From contig VAFL01000012.1 of assembly GCA_005768755.1 (NCBI GenBank), forward strand, positions 37,997 to 101,996: a stretch of 64,000 nucleotides of DNA, written 5' to 3'. The position numbers and the translations under genes are program-made. The notes beneath the pieces were generated by a model that was not told the origin of the DNA, searched no databases, and saw nothing but the letters and a program-made list of their open reading frames with translations. Source of the DNA: Paracoccus denitrificans (GTDB lineage: Bacteria; Pseudomonadota; Alphaproteobacteria; Rhodobacterales; Rhodobacteraceae). This document shows positions 10,493 to 18,552 of this stretch, piece by piece. The number at the start of each line of letters is the position of its first letter. The stretch's first letter is position 1.

Positions 10493-11685
10493 CCTCGGGT
10501 CCTTTCGGTCTTGCGGTGATCCAGCGCCTCGACCGTCAGATCAAGCGCGATGCCTGCAAACAGCGCAAGCGCGATCGTCGGAAGTGCGCCCAGCAGCACA
10601 AGGTCCATCGCGGTCTGGTTCAGGCCCTGGAAGACAAAGGTGCCGAAGCCGCCCCCGCCGATCAGTCCGGCGATCACCGCGAGGCCGATATTCTGCACCA
10701 GAACGATACGCACGGCGGCGATGACAACCGGTAAAGCCAGCGGCAGAAGCACGATCCGCAGCACCTGCGACTGCGTCATCCCCAACCCGAACGCGGCATC
10801 ACGCGCAGCAGGCGACGCACCGCTGAGGCCCACAAGCGTGTTCGAGACAACGGGCAGAAGCGAATACAGAAAAAGCGCCACCAGCGCCGGAAAAATGCCG
10901 ATCCCTGCAATTCCCAACGCGGCCGCGCCGGGCACGTTCAGCGCGACCCAGCCGAAGATGGGGATCATGATCCCGAACAGCGCCAGCGACGGAATGGTTT
11001 GCAGAATGTTCAGCACACCCAGCACCGCGCGGCGCAGTCGGGGAACAAGGTATATGCCGATCCCGATGGGCAGGCCGATCAACAGCGCTGCGCCAAGCGA
11101 ACCGAAAGCCAGCACCAGATGCCGCCACGCCTCGCGCCAGAACAGGTCCTTTCGGGCCTCGTATTCGCGCATCACGGAAACACCGTCCAGCCAGCCTGAC
11201 CAGACAATCGCGCCGATCACCACGACAGCACCAATCAGCAGAAGCCAGCGGCTGCGAAGCGACAGGTGCATCCGCGACAAGGCGTCTGCAGCCATCAGCG
11301 CAAACGCCAGCAGCAACAGCCAGAAACCGCTGGCGGGCGCGACGCGGGCCATGGCATTGCCCTCGGGCGTCAGGATGGTGGCCATTGCGCCAAGTGCAAG
11401 AAGCGTCGCGACGACGCCCGCGCAACCGGTTGCGACCCGCAGTCGCTGCCGCATCCGGCCCGAGACCCCGGCCAGAAGCCCGCATGCAAATGCCACAACC
11501 AGAAGCCAGCCCGCCGGCCCGAGTCCACCGGGAAGCAGAACGCCTTCGCCCGGCACGATGCGGTTGGCCCTGAACTGCACCATAGGCACTGCCAGTCCGA
11601 TCAGCCCCAGGACAGCGAACAGAAGACCCGTCCGACTGATCGGCGGGCCTTCGGCATTGGACGCTGAGACGGTCATCTGTGTCAT
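10489..11685 (-). CDS. OsmY/YehY-type ABC transporter permease (long form)
   Basis: Long ABC permease of 398 residues, close in size to E. coli YehY (about 385). The N-terminal half (about 20-180) adds extra membrane helices. The C-terminal half is a standard importer permease (LVPRLRRAVLGVLNILQTIPSLALFG, and an EAA loop ARDAAFGLGMTQSQVLRIVL). Together with the short permease it should form the channel of an OsmU-type importer. The start could be the ATG at 11685 or the one at 11676. It follows the binding-protein gene after a 57-base gap. Confidence 0.85.
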   Translation of the reverse strand: MTQMTVSASNAEGPPISRTGLLFAVLGLIGLAVPMVQFRANRIVPGEGVLLPGGLGPAGWLLVVAFACGLLAGVSGRMRQRLRVATGCAGVVATLLALGAMATILTPEGNAMARVAPASGFWLLLLAFALMAADALSRMHLSLRSRWLLLIGAVVVIGAIVWSGWLDGVSVMREYEARKDLFWREAWRHLVLAFGSLGAALLIGLPIGIGIYLVPRLRRAVLGVLNILQTIPSLALFGIMIPIFGWVALNVPGAAALGIAGIGIFPALVALFLYSLLPVVSNTLVGLSGASPAARDAAFGLGMTQSQVLRIVLLPLALPVVIAAVRIVLVQNIGLAVIAGLIGGGGFGTFVFQGLNQTAMDLVLLGALPTIALALFAGIALDLTVEALDHRKTERTRG

Positions 11686-11742
11686 TGGTTACGCGTCACC
11701 CCGACACGTAACCGGCGCAGGAAGGGCACCGGCCCGCGCCGA

Positions 11743-12651
11743 TCATTTCAGAATGCCCTGTTGGGTCAGGTAATCCTTGGCGACCGCGTTCGCGGGCTCT
11801 CCACCCACCTGAATCCGTCCGTTCAGCTCTTGCAGGGTCTCCAGCGACAGCCCCTCGAAGATCGGGTTCAGCACGTCGGCAATCTGCGGGTGTGCCTCAA
11901 GTATCTCGGCGCGTACGACCGGGGCGGGCTGATAGACCGGCTCAATCTCCTTGTCGTCTTCCATCACCACCAGCCCGGCGGGGGCGATGCCGCCATCGGT
12001 GCCGTAGACCATCGCCGCATTCACGCCCGATGTCTGCTGTGCCGCCGCGGCAATGGTTGCCGCCGTATCGCCGCCTGAAAGCTGAACCAGCTGATCCGGC
12101 GTCAATTCAAAGCCGTAAGTCGTCTGAAACGCCGGCAGCGCAGCCGGCGAGGTCACGAATTCCGTCGAAGCCGCCAGCTTCACCTCGCCCCCGTCGGCGA
12201 CATATTTGCCGAAATCCGACATGGTCTTCAGGCTGCCACCTTCAGCAAGGTCCTGACGCACGGCGATCGCCCAGGTATTGTTGGCGGGCGAGGGTGTCAG
12301 CCAGACAAGCCCGGCCTCCTTGTCCAGCTCTGCGGCACGGGCATAGCCTTCGGCGGCATTTTTCCAGACGTCGCTATCGGCCTCGTTATGAAAGAAAGCC
12401 GCGTTGCCGGTGTATTCCGGATAGATGTCGATCTGGCCCGCGCTCAGCGCATCGCGCACGATGGGGGTGCCGCCCAGTTGCAGCTTGTCCTGCACCGGCA
12501 GTCCCGCATTTTGCAACGCGAGGAAGATGATGTTGCCCAGCAACCCGCCTTCCGTATCGATCTTCGATGAGACAACGATATCCTGGGCCGATGCGGCGGC
12601 ACCAGCCAGCCCGATCAGGGTGGCGGCTGCCAGGGTTGTTACGGGTTTCAT
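11743..12651 (-). CDS. OsmF/YehZ-type ABC transporter substrate-binding protein
   Basis: Periplasmic binding protein of 302 residues in the OpuAC/OsmF family, with signal peptide MKPVTTLAAATLIGLAGAAASAQ. The family motifs GLVWLTPSPANNTWAIAV and PEYTGNAAFFH are visible. Proteins of this family bind quaternary ammonium compounds in an aromatic cage. Some systems once called osmoprotectant importers are now known to import ergothioneine. The start at 12651 has AGGAG about 10 bases upstream and overlaps the lyase stop as ATGA, so lyase and binding protein are translationally coupled. Confidence 0.85.
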   Translation of the reverse strand: MKPVTTLAAATLIGLAGAAASAQDIVVSSKIDTEGGLLGNIIFLALQNAGLPVQDKLQLGGTPIVRDALSAGQIDIYPEYTGNAAFFHNEADSDVWKNAAEGYARAAELDKEAGLVWLTPSPANNTWAIAVRQDLAEGGSLKTMSDFGKYVADGGEVKLAASTEFVTSPAALPAFQTTYGFELTPDQLVQLSGGDTAATIAAAAQQTSGVNAAMVYGTDGGIAPAGLVVMEDDKEIEPVYQPAPVVRAEILEAHPQIADVLNPIFEGLSLETLQELNGRIQVGGEPANAVAKDYLTQQGILK

Positions 12652-14261
12652 CTGCTACTCTCCTGTTGCGGTCGCATTGCGGCATTGCCTGCGGTCTTGT
12701 CGCCCGGTGCAATCCCCAAGGTTTCATCGAAAGGTAAAAACGGCGCGGCTGCAAGAAGTTCCGCCAAGAAGTCAGAAGAACGAAATTTCTGGTGAATCGC
12801 GGTCAGCGCCGCAGATTGCGGCAGGTCGCGCGTCAATGACGGCACATGCTGTCTGATCGTCTGATACAGAAGCGTTGCCGGACCATTTGCGGGGGCAATA
12901 CCGCGCAGATCCAGCGCCTGCGCGGCCAGCATACCCTCGATCGCTTGCAGCCAGTCAATCGCGTCGAGCTGTTCTTTCAGCCGCCCTGCGGAAAGCGAGA
13001 TGAAGGCGGCCTCGTCCTCCAGTCCGGCGGCGACGGCCAGATTCAGCACCGACACCGGCGCCGAGGAATCGGTCACACGCACGGTTTGTTCCAGCGCGAG
13101 TTTCATCACCGGCCCGTAGCCGGTGGCGATGATTCCCGGCGGAACCAGATTCACCGGCAGGCCCTCAAGCTGGCCATTCACCATAAGCAGGCAGCGGTTG
13201 AACGCATTGCGTGCCATATGCGCCAGCGCCAACTGAACCGAAGCCAATTGCATCGACAGTGACAACAGCAGGCTGCCACCCGATGTAACGACGCGATCAT
13301 TCATGATGACCGGGTTGTCATCGACATGGCTGGTTTCGGCGCGCACGGACTGTCCCGCTTCGCGCAGGGCATTGGCGGACGCACCCATGATCTGTGCCAG
13401 CATCCGACCCGACAGCGGATCATGAACCCGCTCTGCCGCAGGCCAGTCAGCATCGCGGGTCACTGACAACAGCCAATCCGCAACCGCATGCTCTTGTGCC
13501 AGCCCGTTCATCATCGCGGCCCGCCAGACATCACGGTTCAGCCCCATGGCCTGCGCACCAAGCGATGCCAGCGACATTTCCAGCCGCAGGCTGCGCGCGG
13601 CCCGCATCACGTGCAGCACGGCCTTGGCCAAGCCATAGGAGTTCGACGCCGATGCCGCCAGACCGTCGCGCGGTGGCATCCGGTGCGGTTGCATACCAAC
13701 GGCTGCCAGCGCCTGCGCTGCCGGCATCAGAATGCCTTTCAGCCGCACCATCCCCTCACCAGCCATCACGGTGGCAAGCTGGCCCATCTGTCCAAGATCC
13801 GCCGCCCCGGCCGAACCGCGACGGTTCAGCACCGGCAGAAGGTCATGTTGCAACATCTTTTCCAGAAACCGGACGAAATCGACGGAAACGCCGACCTGTC
13901 CGGTCAGCGCGCTGTTCAGACGCAGCGCGACGGTCAGGCGGGTCGCCTCGGGCGTTACTTCGTCACCCACGGCAACCTGGTGGGCAAAGGGCAAGGCACG
14001 GGCATATTCCAGCATTTCCGGCCCGTGCTGTTCCACATCCTTCAGCGCGCCAACACCAGTCGTCGCGCCGTAAATCTGTTGACCGCCCGCAAGCGCCTTC
14101 AGGAAGCTGTCCCGTCCTCGTTCGACCTGCACAATGGCCCGATCGCTCAGCGAGATCGCGATCTTCCTTTCGGCAATCAGTGACAGGGTAAAAAGGTCGA
14201 TCTCGGTCCCGGAAAGGTAAAGGTGGTCGGGGTGCAAGGCGAAGTCCTTTGTGGCTATCAC
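12648..14261 (-). CDS. HAL/PAL-family lyase lacking the MIO triad; candidate ergothionase
   Basis: Aromatic amino acid lyase superfamily enzyme, 537 residues. The family Tyr loop (YGATTGVG, Tyr64) and core helices (MARNAFNRCLL, NPVIMNDRVVTSGGS) are present. At the site where histidine and phenylalanine ammonia-lyases have Ala-Ser-Gly, which cyclises to the MIO cofactor, this protein reads Gly-Ala-Ala-Asp at about 152-155 (GSAGAADLGQMG). The serine and glycine are missing, so normal MIO chemistry is not expected. No hutU, hutI or hutG lies nearby. The gene is first in an operon with a betaine-type ABC importer, overlapping osmF by 4 bases. I infer elimination of trimethylamine from a histidine betaine such as ergothioneine, a reaction whose leaving group does not need MIO. 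Other histidine-like betaines are possible. Confidence 0.6.
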   Translation of the reverse strand: MIATKDFALHPDHLYLSGTEIDLFTLSLIAERKIAISLSDRAIVQVERGRDSFLKALAGGQQIYGATTGVGALKDVEQHGPEMLEYARALPFAHQVAVGDEVTPEATRLTVALRLNSALTGQVGVSVDFVRFLEKMLQHDLLPVLNRRGSAGAADLGQMGQLATVMAGEGMVRLKGILMPAAQALAAVGMQPHRMPPRDGLAASASNSYGLAKAVLHVMRAARSLRLEMSLASLGAQAMGLNRDVWRAAMMNGLAQEHAVADWLLSVTRDADWPAAERVHDPLSGRMLAQIMGASANALREAGQSVRAETSHVDDNPVIMNDRVVTSGGSLLLSLSMQLASVQLALAHMARNAFNRCLLMVNGQLEGLPVNLVPPGIIATGYGPVMKLALEQTVRVTDSSAPVSVLNLAVAAGLEDEAAFISLSAGRLKEQLDAIDWLQAIEGMLAAQALDLRGIAPANGPATLLYQTIRQHVPSLTRDLPQSAALTAIHQKFRSSDFLAELLAAAPFLPFDETLGIAPGDKTAGNAAMRPQQESSR

Positions 14262-14451
14262 GTCATGGTCACATCCCTGTCGGCCGTGTCAACGCCGAAC
14301 GGCATGGAATATTCTTCGGACCGCCGCGGGCTTTAATACCAAAGAAAATTGGTCAGGCTCTGGACCCGCAGATGGTCCGGGGATAAAAACCGGGGAAATC
14401 ATGCGCCGCGGCCCCCGGAAGGCAGCACCTTATGTGCGAAAGGAATATCCA
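14262..14451. promoter_or_regulatory. Divergent promoter region of lyase and siderophore-ABC operons
   Basis: This 190-base gap separates the lyase start from the siderophore binding-protein start. It holds an inverted repeat ACCAA-N6-TTGGT at 14338-14353 and a second, GGACC-N7-GGTCC, at 14362-14378. CCGGGG occurs twice in direct order around 14378-14398. Any of these may be an operator. I cannot assign a regulator, and no clear Fur or RirA box is recognisable by eye. Confidence 0.35.
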
Positions 14452-15348
14452 ATGAAACGCCATGCACTTGCCTTCGTTGCCGCAGTCTGCCTTTCGACGG
14501 CGGCATTGGCCGAGGATGTGACCATCGCCACAGCGCAAGGCGATGTTACGCTGCCCGCCAAACCTGCCAAGGTCGTGGCCTTTGATGTCGCGGCAGTTGA
14601 CACGCTGGTATATCTCGGTGTGCCGCTGGCAGGCGTCCCGGACAATCTTTACATCGCGGATCTTGAGATGGAAGCGGGCGATGTGCCTGCCGTCGGCACG
14701 CTGTTCGAACCTGATCTTGAAGCCCTTGCCGGGATCGCGCCCGATCTGGTGATCGTCGGCGGCCGCTCGGTCACGCAGCTTGACGCCGTGTCGCAGGTCA
14801 GCCCCGCTATCGACATGACCATCGGTACCGACCTGATTGCCGAGGCAGAGGCCCGCATAGACGCCTATGGCACCCTGTTCGGCATGACCGAGGAAGCGGA
14901 TGCCCTGAAAACCGTTCTGGACAACCGTCTGGCCAAACTCAAGGCTGCGGGCGAAGGCAAGGGCACGGCCCTGATCGTGATGACGAACGGCACCAAGATG
15001 GCTGCTTATGGCCCCGGCTCTCGCTTCGGCTGGTTGCACGAACAGACTGGCATGGCCCCCGCCATCGACGACCTGAAATCCGAAGAAAACCACGGCAACG
15101 TCCTGACGCATGAGGCCATCGCCGAGGCCAATCCCGACTGGCTGTTCGTGCTGGATCGTGGGGCCGCTGTCGGTGAAGAAGGCGCAAGCGCCGAACAGAC
15201 CCTGAAAACCCCGCTTGTCGAGGGCACGACGGCCTGGAAAAATGGCAATGTCGTCTATCTGCCCGCGGCAGAGCTTTATATCGGCGGCGGCGGATGGGGG
15301 TCGCTGGTGTCGGTCGTCGACGCGCTGACCGCCGCGCTGACCAAGTGA
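14452..15348 (+). CDS. Ferric-siderophore ABC transporter binding protein (FatB/CeuE type)
   Basis: Periplasmic binding protein of 298 residues with signal peptide MKRHALAFVAAVCLSTAALAE and no lipobox cysteine. The start at 14452 has AAAGGA about 8 bases upstream. The two-lobed siderophore-binding fold shows VVAFDVAAVDTLVYLGVPL at the start of the first lobe and GNVVYLPAAELYIGGGGWGSL at the end. Close family members (FatB, CeuE, YclQ) bind catecholate or mixed siderophores. The stop overlaps the next permease start as GTGA. The siderophore itself cannot be told from sequence. Confidence 0.85.
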   Translation: MKRHALAFVAAVCLSTAALAEDVTIATAQGDVTLPAKPAKVVAFDVAAVDTLVYLGVPLAGVPDNLYIADLEMEAGDVPAVGTLFEPDLEALAGIAPDLVIVGGRSVTQLDAVSQVSPAIDMTIGTDLIAEAEARIDAYGTLFGMTEEADALKTVLDNRLAKLKAAGEGKGTALIVMTNGTKMAAYGPGSRFGWLHEQTGMAPAIDDLKSEENHGNVLTHEAIAEANPDWLFVLDRGAAVGEEGASAEQTLKTPLVEGTTAWKNGNVVYLPAAELYIGGGGWGSLVSVVDALTAALTK

Positions 15349-16301
15349 ACCGACTGCTGGGCATGACGCTGGCGGCACTTGTGCCGCTGGTGCTGGCCAG
15401 CCTGATGACTGGCGCGGCGCGCATCGATATCTTCGCCGCACCGCGCGATCCCTGGGCGCTTCTGGTGCTGATGGAATCGCGCTTGCCGCGCACGCTGGCG
15501 ATACTGCTGACCGGTGCCGCGCTGTCGGTTGCGGGAACCGTGCTGCAAGCGCTCGTTCGCAACCGGTTCGTCGGTCCCGATACCGTTGGAACTGCCGAAA
15601 GTGCGGCACTCGGGCTGTTGATCATCACGTTGCTGGCCCCTGGCGCGCCCATATGGCTGAAAATGGCGGTCGCCAGTCTTTCGGCCATGGTCGGAACGGC
15701 CTTGTTCGTCGCCCTGATCCGCCGCCTGCCCCCGCGTGAAATCATGCTGGTTCCGATCACCGGTATCGTTCTGGCCGGGGTGATCGGATCTGTCATGACG
15801 TATATCGCCTGGCAGGCCGACATGATCCAATACGTCACCTCATGGCTGATGATCGGAGAGTTTTCAGGCGTCGTCGCCGGACGCTATGAAATCCTGTGGT
15901 TTGCGGCGGCGGCGGCGGCACTGTCATGGTTCGCAGCCGACCGCTTCGCCATCCTGGCGCTCGGCGACAACGTGGCAACTGGTCTGGGTCTGGGTACAAG
16001 GGGCGTGATGCGGCTGGGACTTTTCACCGTTTCCGTGGTCAGCGCAATGGTTGTGACGACGGTCGGCATGATCCCTTTCATCGGCCTGGTCGTGCCCAAT
16101 ATCGTCTCGCGCCTGATGGGCGATAACCTGCGCGAAAGCCTGCCTGTCGTTGCCGCCAGCGGCGCGACGCTTTTGCTGTTCTGCGACTTGATCGGACGGC
16201 TGATCCGCTATCCGTTCGAGATCCCGGTCGGCACCATCATGGGCTTTGTCGGCGCTGGCATATTCCTGTGGCTGCTTTACCGGGGCCCTTCGCGTGTCTG
16301 A
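15345..16301 (+). CDS. Ferric-siderophore ABC transporter permease 1 (FatD/CeuB type)
   Basis: FecCD-family permease of 318 residues, starting at GTG 15345 that overlaps the previous stop by 4 bases. The hallmark MESRLPRTLAILLTGAALSVAG and the VVTTVGMIPFIGLVVPNIVSR coupling region are clear. It forms a heterodimeric channel with the next permease. Two different FecCD permeases in a row followed by an ATPase is the Fat/Ceu/YclNOPQ layout. Confidence 0.86.
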   Translation: MNRLLGMTLAALVPLVLASLMTGAARIDIFAAPRDPWALLVLMESRLPRTLAILLTGAALSVAGTVLQALVRNRFVGPDTVGTAESAALGLLIITLLAPGAPIWLKMAVASLSAMVGTALFVALIRRLPPREIMLVPITGIVLAGVIGSVMTYIAWQADMIQYVTSWLMIGEFSGVVAGRYEILWFAAAAAALSWFAADRFAILALGDNVATGLGLGTRGVMRLGLFTVSVVSAMVVTTVGMIPFIGLVVPNIVSRLMGDNLRESLPVVAASGATLLLFCDLIGRLIRYPFEIPVGTIMGFVGAGIFLWLLYRGPSRV

Positions 16302-17301
16302 CGTGGCACTGGATACGTCGCGCTCGCACGGCCGCAGCGGCCTGGGTTTCCTGTTCGGTCTTGGCCTTTTGCTGCTTGCCGCGTGCGGCATATGGCTGTT
16401 TCAGGGACTGGGCGAGGGCAACCGCGCCTTCATTCTTCATTTGCGCGCGATGAAGCTTGGCGCGTTGATCACCGTGGGCGCGGCAGTGGGTGTCTCCACG
16501 ATCCTGTTTCAGACAGTTGCCGCGAACCGCGTGCTGACCCCGTCGATCATGGGTTTCGATTCGCTTTATGTCCTGCTGCAAACAGCCCTGATCGCAGGGC
16601 TTGGCGCGGTTCGCTTTGCCGCCATGCCCGATCTGCCGAAATTTCTGGTCGAAATTGCGGTGATGTGCCTGCTTGCCATCATCCTGTTCGGCACGCTTCT
16701 TGGTCGCGGGACGCGTGACATCGGGCGCACGATTCTGACCGGGGTGATCCTTGGAGTGATGTTCCGGTCCGCCTCCAGCCTTATCGGCAGGCTGATGGAC
16801 CCGAACGAATTCGCCGTTGTGCAAGCTGCAAGCGTGGTGAACTTTTCGCGTGCGGATACCGAACTTTTGCCGATCGGCGCAGCACTTTGCGCGCTTGCCA
16901 TCGGATTTTCGCTTTGGCTGGCGCCGCGGCTGGACGTGATGGGACTGGGACGCGATGTCGCGACCTCGCTTGGATTGCGCTTTGGCCGGATGGTCATCAT
17001 GACGCTTGGTCTGGTCGCGATCCTCGTTTCGGTGGCAACGGCACTTGTCGGGCCAATGTCGCTTTTCGGTGCCGCCGCCTTTTTCGGCCTGATCGTTGCC
17101 GGCATGACGCACGGTCTTGCCCAAAGCCATCGCCACGCCCTGCTGCTTCCGACCGCGGCGCTGATTGCGGCGAATATCCTCGTGATCGGGCAGATGCTGT
17201 TCGAACGCCTGCTGGGCCAGCAGGGCGCGCTTTCCATCGTGATCGAGTTCGCGGGCGGGCTGTTCTTCCTGTATCTTCTGCTGAAAGGTCGCATCCGATG
17301 A
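16294..17301 (+). CDS. Ferric-siderophore ABC transporter permease 2 (FatC/CeuC type)
   Basis: Second FecCD-family permease, 335 residues if started at GTG 16294 (8-base overlap with the previous gene); GTG 16303 is an alternative. It has LRAMKLGALITVGAAVGVST near the front and ALVGPMSLFGAAAFFGLIVAGM as the coupling segment. It ends by overlapping the ATPase gene as ATGA. It pairs with the preceding permease. Confidence 0.83.
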   Translation: MSDVALDTSRSHGRSGLGFLFGLGLLLLAACGIWLFQGLGEGNRAFILHLRAMKLGALITVGAAVGVSTILFQTVAANRVLTPSIMGFDSLYVLLQTALIAGLGAVRFAAMPDLPKFLVEIAVMCLLAIILFGTLLGRGTRDIGRTILTGVILGVMFRSASSLIGRLMDPNEFAVVQAASVVNFSRADTELLPIGAALCALAIGFSLWLAPRLDVMGLGRDVATSLGLRFGRMVIMTLGLVAILVSVATALVGPMSLFGAAAFFGLIVAGMTHGLAQSHRHALLLPTAALIAANILVIGQMLFERLLGQQGALSIVIEFAGGLFFLYLLLKGRIR

Positions 17302-18056
17302 TCCAGCTGAGCGGCGTCAGCCACAGGATTGGCAACGCACCCATCCTGTCCGATATCACTGCCGATCTTCCGCAGGGCAAGCTGACCGCCCTGATCGGGC
17401 CGAACGGCGCGGGCAAGTCCACCCTGCTGCGCCTGATCGGCCGGTTGGAGCCGTTGCAGCAGGGCCGGATAAGCATAGACGGGCAGGATATCCGCACGAC
17501 ACCGACCGAGGAACTGGCGCGGCGCATGGCGGTGCTGGGACAACAAACACTGATTACCAGCAGGCTGCGGCTGGTCGACCTGATCGGCTTTGGTCGCTGG
17601 CCGCATCACCAGGGTCGCCCCCGCCCCGCCGACCGCGCCATTATTTCGGATGCGCTGCAGACATTCGGCCTGACGCCGCTGGCCAATCGCTTCCTTGACG
17701 AGGTGTCCGGCGGGCAGGCGCAACGCGCATTCCTTGCCATGACCTTCGCTCAGGATACGGAATGGCTGCTTCTGGACGAACCGCTGAACAACCTCGACAT
17801 GTCCCATGCCCGGACATTGATGGCGCGCCTGTCCGAGTTGGTCCGCAACTCGGGCAAAAGCGTCGTTGTCGTCGTCCACGAGGTGAACTACGCGGCGGCA
17901 TGGGCGGATCATATCGTCGCACTGAAAGAGGGCCGGGTCGCAGCACAAGGATCGCCGTTCGATGTGCTGACGGAAGGGGGGCTCAGCGCGCTTTACGACA
18001 CGCCGATCAACGTGGCGACCCATGACGGCCGCCCGCTGGTGCTGCATCACTATTAG
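17298..18056 (+). CDS. Ferric-siderophore ABC transporter ATP-binding protein
   Basis: ABC ATPase of 252 residues with Walker A GPNGAGKST at about 35-43, the divergent signature VSGGQAQRAF, Walker B EWLLLDEP and VVVVHEVNYA as switch region. It is closest in style to the iron-siderophore ATPases FatE/YclP. ATG 17298 overlaps the permease stop by 4 bases. It is the last gene of the operon, and the convergent allA gene ends one base beyond its stop, leaving no space for a terminator. Confidence 0.86.
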   Translation: MIQLSGVSHRIGNAPILSDITADLPQGKLTALIGPNGAGKSTLLRLIGRLEPLQQGRISIDGQDIRTTPTEELARRMAVLGQQTLITSRLRLVDLIGFGRWPHHQGRPRPADRAIISDALQTFGLTPLANRFLDEVSGGQAQRAFLAMTFAQDTEWLLLDEPLNNLDMSHARTLMARLSELVRNSGKSVVVVVHEVNYAAAWADHIVALKEGRVAAQGSPFDVLTEGGLSALYDTPINVATHDGRPLVLHHY

Positions 18057-18057
18057 A

Positions 18058-18552
18058 TCAAAGGGTGATATAGGCGGGCCGGGGCAGCCAATGCTCTTCC
18101 AGATTGTCGCCTTCACCGATCCGGTCGATGACGGCGTAAAGCCCGCTTCCGTCCAGGGGGCACAACACGCCGTGCCAGACGTTGCGGCGCAGGTTTACCC
18201 CCTGCCCGGCGCGGGCGATGAAGGCGCGCGGCGTGCCGGGCGTGCCCCCGACATCTTCGGCTACCGTAACCAGAAAGCGTGATTGCGACATCGGAACGAA
18301 AGCTTGCGATCCCAGCGGATGCCGTTCCAGCAGGTCAAGCATATACGGTATGTCGCGCAGTTCAGCCTGAAACAGGCTGATCCCGGCACGCCCGCCGCCC
18401 ACATCCACGGCGAAGTCCATGCCCGCCAGATCGTTATAGCGTCCGCATTTGCCCTGATTGATGATCTTGTCAGGGCTGCCCGTGATTTCCAGCACCTCGC
18501 CAAACGGCGCAAAAGCCTCGGCCGTCAGCGACTCGGCAGTGATCACGCTCAT
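18058..18552 (-). CDS. allA: Ureidoglycolate lyase
   Basis: Ureidoglycolate lyase of 164 residues, which splits ureidoglycolate into glyoxylate and urea, the last step of allantoin breakdown. The cupin-like AllA fold is shown by FAPFGEVLE near the N-terminus, ISLFQAELRD in the middle and NLRRNVWHGVLCPLD near 120-135, with the conserved histidine. The start at 18552 overlaps the allantoinase-fusion stop as ATGA. Its products feed two other genes of this window: urease (urea) and malate synthase G (glyoxylate). Confidence 0.9.
   Translation of the reverse strand: MSVITAESLTAEAFAPFGEVLEITGSPDKIINQGKCGRYNDLAGMDFAVDVGGGRAGISLFQAELRDIPYMLDLLERHPLGSQAFVPMSQSRFLVTVAEDVGGTPGTPRAFIARAGQGVNLRRNVWHGVLCPLDGSGLYAVIDRIGEGDNLEEHWLPRPAYITL

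Noticed and set aside
8820..12651. Firm annotation as glycine betaine osmoprotectant importer
   Set aside because: The family is right, but coupling to a lyase suggests a catabolic substrate; sequence alone does not settle the ligand.
12648..14261. Annotation as histidine ammonia-lyase (hutH)
   Set aside because: The MIO triad is absent and there is no urocanase, imidazolonepropionase or formimidoylglutamase gene nearby.
16887..17297. Long N-terminal extension of the siderophore ATPase frame
   Set aside because: It lies within the upstream permease gene; ATG 17298 with the ATGA overlap gives a normal ATPase length.
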